From the NCBI GenBank assembly GCA_018609785.1, contig JAHEOE010000113.1, positions 1 to 10,555 of the forward strand: DNA of 10,555 nt, written 5' to 3'. The DNA is from Minisyncoccota bacterium. GTDB taxonomy: Bacteria; Patescibacteriota; Minisyncoccia; SW-4-49-11. The translations under genes were made by a program, and so were the position numbers. The notes beneath the pieces were generated by a model that made no database searches, had not been told where the DNA came from, and saw only the letters and a list, made by a program, of their open reading frames with translations. This document shows, piece after piece, positions 6,308-10,555 of the stretch; position 1 is the stretch's first letter; every line of letters begins with the position of its first letter.

Positions 6308-7258
6308 ATGAGTATGGAAATATCTCTTCCCAACAAACCCGAACTGGTCGAGCAAAAGTCAGAGAATTCGGCAATATATGAAATTAAACCATTGTTTCCC
6401 GGGTATGGAGTAACAATTGCCAATTCTTTACGTCGGGTTATGCTTTCCAGTTTACCCGGAACGGCACTTTCTTCGGTGCGTATTAGCGGTGTGGATCATG
6501 AATTTTCAACCATTCCCAATGTGTTGGAAGATGTTGTTGATATCTCTCTGAATTTGAAAGCGGTCAAGTTTCGGTTGCATGGAGTGAATGAAACAACCGC
6601 CAAGTTGAATGTAACCGGTAAGAAAGAAGTGACCGCGGGGGATATTGAAACCGGAAGTGAGGTTGATGTGGTTAATCCGGATGCTCCTATTTTGACGTTG
6701 TCGGATCCTTCTGAATCTGTAGAAATGGAGTTAACGATTGATCGAGGAATGGGATTTGTGAAAGCTGATGAGCATAATCTTCCGCGAGAAATCGGTCTTA
6801 TTGCTCTGGATTCCGTGTATTCTCCGGTTAAGCGAGTTTCTTATTCCGTGGAGGATATTCGTGTAGGAGATGTTACAAACTACAACAGAGCTGTATTTGA
6901 AATTACTACTGATGGTGCGTTGACTCCGTATGAAGCCATTACACAGGCTGCGGATATTTTGGTCCGTCAATTCCGGGCTTTGACTGATGAAACGGCGTAT
7001 GTATCCGAACAACCTTCCGAGGAAGATGAAAAACCTGCTGACGAAGAAGAATCAGGTGATTTTGAATCATCCGGTATCTCGGTGGAACAGCTGGGATTTT
7101 CGCAAGGAATCGTGAAATCGTTGAAGGAAAGCGGTGTGGAAACGCTGGCTGATTTGGCGAGTGTGTCTCGTGATCAGCTTGCAGATGTGCCCGGTATTTC
7201 TGATAAGCGAATAAGTGAAATAGAAGAAAAGCTTGAAGAGTTTAATATTACCCTCTAG
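6308..7258 (+). CDS. rpoA: DNA-directed RNA polymerase subunit alpha
   Basis: The alpha dimer is the scaffold for assembling beta and beta' into RNA polymerase. The 316-residue product has the N-terminal assembly domain (1 to about 232) with NSLRRVMLSSLPG, EFSTIPNVLEDV, a D-like DRGMGFV and YSPVKRVSYSVE; an acidic linker (about 233-257, rich in Glu and Ser); and a C-terminal helix-hairpin-helix domain (about 258-316). In the C-terminal domain Gly267 stands where E. coli has Arg265 and Lys270 where it has Asn268, so the usual UP-element contacts are missing. The ATG at 6308 is chosen because the longer TTG start at 6269 would overlap the end of rpsD; the ATG at 6314 is also possible. Spacing to rpsD is 16 bases. 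Confidence 0.97.
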   Translation: MSMEISLPNKPELVEQKSENSAIYEIKPLFPGYGVTIANSLRRVMLSSLPGTALSSVRISGVDHEFSTIPNVLEDVVDISLNLKAVKFRLHGVNETTAKLNVTGKKEVTAGDIETGSEVDVVNPDAPILTLSDPSESVEMELTIDRGMGFVKADEHNLPREIGLIALDSVYSPVKRVSYSVEDIRVGDVTNYNRAVFEITTDGALTPYEAITQAADILVRQFRALTDETAYVSEQPSEEDEKPADEEESGDFESSGISVEQLGFSQGIVKSLKESGVETLADLASVSRDQLADVPGISDKRISEIEEKLEEFNITL

Positions 7259-7261
7259 GGG

Positions 7262-7290
7262 TTGCAATCTTCGCTTAAAAACGGTATAAT
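7262..7290 (+). promoter_or_regulatory. Promoter for rplQ-rplM-rpsI
   Basis: TTGCAA (7262-7267), a 17-base spacer and a perfect TATAAT (7285-7290) lie just after the rpoA stop codon. The predicted start is near 7297, giving a leader of about 21 bases. The 59-base gap is the largest inside the ribosomal block, which fits a new transcription start. Confidence 0.8.
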
Positions 7291-7317
7291 TAGGACTTAG
7301 TAATTGCGTTTGTAGGT

Positions 7318-7665
7318 ATGAATAAGGGGAAGAAAGTCACTAAATTGAAACGATCCAGAGAACAGAGAGAAGCTCTGTTGCGTACTCTCTCTCAGGATTT
7401 AATTCGTAAAGGGACTATACATACAACTGAGAAGCGGGCAAAAGCGCTTCAACCATATGTAGAGCGCTTGATTACCAAAGCGCGGCGGGGAAATATTTCC
7501 GGTAGACGATATGCCGCTCAGGTTTTGGACGATATGTCGGTTGGTTTGTTATGTGATGAAGTAGCTCCTCGCTATGTGGATCGTAACGGAGGATATACCC
7601 GTATTATTAAGGCTCCGCAACGTGAAAGCGATAAAGCGAAGATGGCAATCATAGAGTTAGTTTAG
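7318..7665 (+). CDS. rplQ: 50S ribosomal protein L17
   Basis: The 115-residue protein matches the L17 pattern throughout: KLKRSREQREALLRTL near the N-terminus, a stretch GTIHTTEKRAKALQPYVERLIT (about 32-53), and the C-terminal GGYTRI-K with AIIELV. L17 sits near the peptide exit tunnel on the solvent side of the 50S. It is in its usual position after rpoA but has its own strong promoter. AGGT directly precedes the ATG at 7318, too close for a working Shine-Dalgarno. There are six bases to rplM. Confidence 0.97.
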   Translation: MNKGKKVTKLKRSREQREALLRTLSQDLIRKGTIHTTEKRAKALQPYVERLITKARRGNISGRRYAAQVLDDMSVGLLCDEVAPRYVDRNGGYTRIIKAPQRESDKAKMAIIELV

Positions 7666-7671
7666 ATATAT

Positions 7672-8046
7672 ATGCAACGGAATGTGGTAACCATAGATGC
7701 TCAAGATCGACGTCTCGGTAATTTGGCGACGGAGATAGCCTATTATTTGGAAGGGAAAAACGATCCGTCGTTTGAATATCATAAAGATAATGGTGTTCAG
7801 GTTATCGTGTATAATATTGATACGATGAGTGTACACCCGCGTAAGGCACGACAAAATGTGTATTATCGGCACTCCGGATATCGAAAAGGACTCCATAAGA
7901 AGTCTTGGCAAGATATTTTGGAAGAGGATCCGCGTACTTTGTTGAAGTCAGCGGTGGAACGTATGCTTCCGAAGAATAAAATGCAGCGTGAGCGTATGAA
8001 ACGGTTGGTCTTGTATCGTGGAGCATATACAAAAGAGGATAATTAG
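7672..8046 (+). CDS. rplM: 50S ribosomal protein L13 (short form)
   Basis: L13 is an early-assembling 50S protein. The 124 residues compare with about 142 in E. coli. The missing part is mainly the N-terminus: the protein begins directly at VVTIDAQDRRLGNLATE, which matches the E. coli segment starting at about residue 17. The middle (VYYRHSGYRKGL) and the AVERMLPKNKMQRERMKRLVLYRG segment are conserved, and the C-terminal tail is cut by a few residues. The gene starts six bases after rplQ, and its TAG is followed in frame by TGA, a tandem stop. Such short L13 proteins are consistent with a reduced genome. Confidence 0.95.
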   Translation: MQRNVVTIDAQDRRLGNLATEIAYYLEGKNDPSFEYHKDNGVQVIVYNIDTMSVHPRKARQNVYYRHSGYRKGLHKKSWQDILEEDPRTLLKSAVERMLPKNKMQRERMKRLVLYRGAYTKEDN

Positions 8047-8058
8047 TGATATTCATAT

Positions 8059-8481
8059 ATGGAATCAGTGATGATACATACTGAACAGTTTAATGAAGGA
8101 GTCGGGCGACGAAAATCGGCGACTGCTCGTGTACGAATCAGTCCGCGTAAAGAAGGAGATGGTTCGGTTATGTATGTGAATGAACAGACGTTAAATGAGT
8201 ACTTCGTGAGCGAACCGCTTCAAAATATTACATTTGCTCCGTTAAAAACCGCCGGTGGCAACGCAACATTCTTCATAACCGCTCAAGTGCGTGGTGGTGG
8301 TACCACCGGTCAAGCCGAAGCTATCCAACTCGGACTTGCTCGTGCCTTGGAGGCATATGATCCGGAACTCCGTCGTTCTCTTAAGGATAACGGATATCTC
8401 ACTCGTGACCCGCGTGCCAAAGAACGCAAGAAACCCGGTCTTCGCAAAGCCCGCAAGCATCCTGAATGGTCCAAGCGGTAG
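8059..8481 (+). CDS. rpsI: 30S ribosomal protein S9
   Basis: The 140-residue protein has the S9 signatures: GVGRRKSATARVRI (15-28), an altered central region with VRGGGTTGQAEAIQLGLARAL (about 77-97), LTRDPRAKERKKPGLRKARK and the C-terminal PEWSKR. S9 is in the 30S head, and its terminal Lys-Arg reaches the P-site tRNA; that SKR tail is intact. The ATG at 8059 is used; an ATG at 8071 would give 136 residues, closer to the usual 130. rplM-rpsI adjacency is standard. Tandem terminators follow within 60 bases, so this gene ends the operon. Confidence 0.97.
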   Translation: MESVMIHTEQFNEGVGRRKSATARVRISPRKEGDGSVMYVNEQTLNEYFVSEPLQNITFAPLKTAGGNATFFITAQVRGGGTTGQAEAIQLGLARALEAYDPELRRSLKDNGYLTRDPRAKERKKPGLRKARKHPEWSKR

Positions 8482-8504
8482 CATCTTTTCTCTTTATTTT
8501 TTCT

Positions 8505-8540
8505 CTCCCGATTTTTGTCCGGCAAAAGTCGGGAGTTTTT
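8505..8540 (+). terminator. Intrinsic terminator after rpsI
   Basis: A 13-bp stem (8505-8517 with 8523-8535), GC-rich at its base (CTCCCGA with TCGGGAG) and containing one T-G wobble, closes a 5-base loop and is followed by TTTTT (8536-8540). It lies 23 bases after the rpsI stop. Confidence 0.9.
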
Positions 8541-8572
8541 AATGCGTTCTAGCCCATTTGTATAATCTAAAC

Positions 8573-8604
8573 CCCGCTTTCTTTGAGGAGAGCGGGTTTT
8601 TTTT
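8573..8604 (+). terminator. Second, tandem intrinsic terminator
   Basis: A 10-bp stem (CCCGCT at 8573-8578 extending to 8582, with 8587-8596, including two T-G wobbles) closes a TTGA loop and is followed by eight T residues (8597-8604). Read on the minus strand it ends the PEGA gene (stop at 8610) with only TTT after the stem, so it may serve weakly in both directions between the convergent genes. Confidence 0.85.
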
Positions 8605-8609
8605 CTGGC

Positions 8610-10064
8610 TTACAACTGAAACAGCCCTTCACGTTGAATGGGGAAACTTCCCTTTTTAAGGGTGTTATTTTTGAGAACAAAAAAGGTAAGAGTACGTCCG
8701 TCGACGTACGGAATAAGATGTTCTCCTTCGAGTAAAGAAAAGCTCGAGGCTCCTTCCTCACCACGATCATCAAGTTCTACAACAGAGTAAGAATTGTTCT
8801 CTCTGAAAAGTATATGTGCTTCAGATACCGGGAGCCATTGGATATCGTCAATTGTAGTATCTTCGGATTGATACAGAACGGAAGTCTCTCCTTTCTTTCG
8901 GTCGGCGTAGTTCTTGATATCTTTCGTATAGCGTACGGCGATTTGGTTTTCAGTTGCAAAAATACTTTTTGCTCCGTTTTGAGAGAATTTTAGCGTACGA
9001 GCGGGAAGATCAAGCTTGGAGAGTTGGGGCGATTCGGAGGAGTTTTCCGTCATCGTGTATATCTCTGTGCTGTTGGCGCGTACGTATACCTTTTCTTGAG
9101 GGGAAATGTATAGTTTGTTGATGTTGTTAGGGAGGTCGGTACTTAAGATGGTACTATTCTCTTTATCTCCACGGGGGAAAGTAATCAAAGCTTCTTGTTC
9201 TTTGTTCAGATAAACGATACGCGAGGGAGTTGCTTTCAAGATTTTTACGTTGCTCACAATGGGAGAAGACGTGGTCTCATTTAATAAATTGATCTCAAAC
9301 ATATGCCCGCCTTGCTGAAGCGTAATGATGTTGTTTGTTAAGGTTATGTACGTAATCGGTGTGGTCGCCCGATCGTAGGGGAAGAAAGAGGTTACATTTT
9401 TTATTGTGGGGGTGTTTTGGCTGAGATTCGTTACAAGGAAGGTTTGCTTGCCGTTTTGAGAAGTTGCGGCGAAGGTAACCAGAAACTGTTCGTTTGTTTG
9501 ACCCCAAATAATATTTTCAACCGGCGCTGAAGGAAGGTCTTGGTCAGTCAGAAGTGTCTGACGCTTCTCTTGAGGTTGATACAGATAAAGGTTACGCGAA
9601 GGGGATTCTGATTTCTCCTCGGAAGAGGAGTGAGTGGTGAATACAAAACTTGCATACCGCGGGGAGCTATACACATCCGTCACTGTTTCGGTGTCTTTGC
9701 TGAAAAATTCCGTGGTGGTGATATTGTTGGGGAAGAGAAGCGTGTCTTCGATTTCGGTAACCACATAGGGCGTAAACTTAAGCGTTTTCCCCCATGGTTG
9801 AAAGCCGTTTTTTTCCAGCGAGACGGTGTGACGCCCGGTCTGAATTCCGCTTCGGTAGACGGGGGTTTGTTCCAAGTATTTTCCGTCCAAAGAAACTTTG
9901 ACCTTTTGGGGGACGCGTACACTTACCCCTCCTGTCGGGGAAACAGATACACTGGAACCTTGGTTTATTCGATAGCCCAAAGCATATAGCACAATGGCAG
10001 GGGCCGCGATTAGAAAAATGAGAGTAAAAAGAATTGTGAAAAGACTACGTCGTGATTTATTCAT
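8610..10064 (-). CDS. PEGA domain-containing membrane-anchored protein
   Basis: The 484-residue protein starts with a basic segment (NKSRRS), one hydrophobic helix (about 8-28) and the YALGYRIN motif right after it. It is therefore probably anchored in the membrane with the bulk outside. Residues about 43-98 fit a PEGA domain: a glycine-bounded strand, KVSLDGK, QTPV, then GRHTVSLEKNGFQPW. PEGA domains are found in surface proteins and their partners are mostly unknown. The remaining 380 residues are Ser/Thr/Asn-rich and strand-like with recurring short hydrophobic beta segments, suggestive of a beta-propeller, but I see no firm repeat signature. The ATG at 10064 is preferred to the GTG at 10070. 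It follows the RNase H gene by 11 bases, so the two are likely co-transcribed. Confidence 0.88.
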   Translation of the reverse strand: MNKSRRSLFTILFTLIFLIAAPAIVLYALGYRINQGSSVSVSPTGGVSVRVPQKVKVSLDGKYLEQTPVYRSGIQTGRHTVSLEKNGFQPWGKTLKFTPYVVTEIEDTLLFPNNITTTEFFSKDTETVTDVYSSPRYASFVFTTHSSSEEKSESPSRNLYLYQPQEKRQTLLTDQDLPSAPVENIIWGQTNEQFLVTFAATSQNGKQTFLVTNLSQNTPTIKNVTSFFPYDRATTPITYITLTNNIITLQQGGHMFEINLLNETTSSPIVSNVKILKATPSRIVYLNKEQEALITFPRGDKENSTILSTDLPNNINKLYISPQEKVYVRANSTEIYTMTENSSESPQLSKLDLPARTLKFSQNGAKSIFATENQIAVRYTKDIKNYADRKKGETSVLYQSEDTTIDDIQWLPVSEAHILFRENNSYSVVELDDRGEEGASSFSLLEGEHLIPYVDGRTLTFFVLKNNTLKKGSFPIQREGLFQL

Positions 10065-10075
10065 ATGCACATATG

Positions 10076-10489
10076 TTATCGATCAAGAGCATGATTGGCC
10101 AAGCTGTCCGCTCGTTTGTTTTGTTCTCGGGGGACGTGATGGTAGGAAACTGATTGGAAGGGAACCGCCTTATTCCAAACGTCGATAAATAATTTCTGGA
10201 TTCCTTCGTTTTTCAGCCGATATTGGCCGGTGAGTTGTTTTTGGGCAAGTTCCGAGTCCATGTAAATGTGTACGTCATGTTCTTTGGCGCTTTGCTTGCC
10301 GATACGTTGTTTGGCCCGTTCCAAAGCGAGGGCGATGGCTTGGTATTCGGCTTCGTTGTTGGTTTTCTCGCCAAGGTATTCGCTGACGGTCTCTTCGGTC
10401 TCATCGGGCAGTATAATCAACGCTCCCGCGCCCGCTTGACCGGGGTTTCCTCGAGATGCGCCGTCGGTGTAAATGGTCAGGGAAGGCAT
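10076..10489 (-). CDS. RNase HI-family protein
   Basis: RNase HI cuts the RNA strand of RNA-DNA hybrids. The 137-residue protein has the complete active-site set: Asp9 in YTDGASRGNPG, Glu48 in TNNEAEY, Asp78 in YMDSE, His118 and Asp128 in NKRADSLA. It lacks the long basic protrusion of E. coli RNase HI, so it resembles the compact group often annotated as ribonuclease HI family or reverse transcriptase-like protein. I do not assign rnhA because orthology to the E. coli enzyme is not clear. The ATG at 10489 starts nine bases after the stop of the previous minus-strand gene. There is no Shine-Dalgarno sequence. Confidence 0.93.
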   Translation of the reverse strand: MPSLTIYTDGASRGNPGQAGAGALIILPDETEETVSEYLGEKTNNEAEYQAIALALERAKQRIGKQSAKEHDVHIYMDSELAQKQLTGQYRLKNEGIQKLFIDVWNKAVPFQSVSYHHVPREQNKRADSLANHALDR

Positions 10490-10498
10490 ACAAGACTG

Positions 10499-10555
10499 TT
10501 AGGTTTCGGCTAAGAGATAGTCGGTAAGGTTGTGGAGATGGGTTTCTAACAATTC
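10499..10555 (-). CDS. 3' end of an unknown gene (start outside window)
   Basis: One minus-strand frame is open from the right edge for 18 codons and ends with TAA at 10499-10501. The peptide ends in HNLTDYLLAET, a plausible protein C-terminus. A nine-base gap to the RNase H gene fits an operon. Another minus-strand frame also stays open across this stretch, so the call rests on operon spacing and composition and is tentative. Confidence 0.45.
   Translation of the reverse strand, partial: ELLETHLHNLTDYLLAET

Noticed and set aside
10064..10070. GTG start at 10070 for the PEGA protein
   Set aside because: It adds only two residues, and the ATG at 10064 gives the expected basic N-terminus before the membrane helix.
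1..10555. tRNA, rRNA, CRISPR arrays, insertion sequences, prophage or attachment sites
   Set aside because: I saw no tRNA-like cloverleaf, no regularly spaced repeats, no transposase or integrase, and no terminal inverted repeats around any gene.

Overview
The window is a compact bacterial housekeeping segment. It most resembles a member of the Patescibacteria (Candidate Phyla Radiation). This assignment is inference from several cues: shortened or lineage-styled ribosomal proteins (a 124-residue L13, an S4 without the usual extended or zinc-binding N-terminus), a PEGA-domain membrane protein opening with the TM-then-YALGYR signature I associate with that group, tightly packed genes, almost no Shine-Dalgarno sequences, and single-pass membrane proteins of unknown function. 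The standard genetic code fits: no internal UGA is needed. None of the 16 stop codons visible is UGA.

Layout, left to right. Positions 2-418 hold the 3' end of an unrecognised coiled-coil protein. A promoter at 426-454 then drives rpsO (S15), pnp (polynucleotide phosphorylase) and a membrane-anchored protein of unknown function (2893-4101). A gene-free gap of about 390 bases (4102-4493) follows. It holds a candidate promoter, three stem-loops separated by A/C-rich linkers, a terminator-like hairpin and a perfect consensus promoter (4450-4478) placed only about 15 bases before infA. From there runs the alpha-operon order infA-rpmJ-rpsM-rpsK-rpsD-rpoA. A second strong promoter just after rpoA (7262-7290) starts rplQ-rplM-rpsI. 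Two tandem intrinsic terminators (8505-8540 and 8573-8604) end the plus-strand block. On the minus strand, three genes converge on it: the tail of an unknown gene (10499-10555), an RNase HI-family protein (10076-10489) and a PEGA-domain protein (8610-10064).

Almost everything serves gene expression: translation initiation (IF-1), 30S assembly (S15, S13, S11, S4, S9), 50S proteins (L36, L17, L13), transcription (RNA polymerase alpha), RNA turnover (PNPase) and removal of RNA from RNA-DNA hybrids (RNase H). The points most worth a second look are the structured, possibly RNA-coding gap at 4102-4493, the nearly leaderless infA transcript, the alpha C-terminal domain lacking the arginine that normally contacts UP elements, the membrane protein in the pnp operon, and the window-wide absence of Shine-Dalgarno sites and UGA stops.
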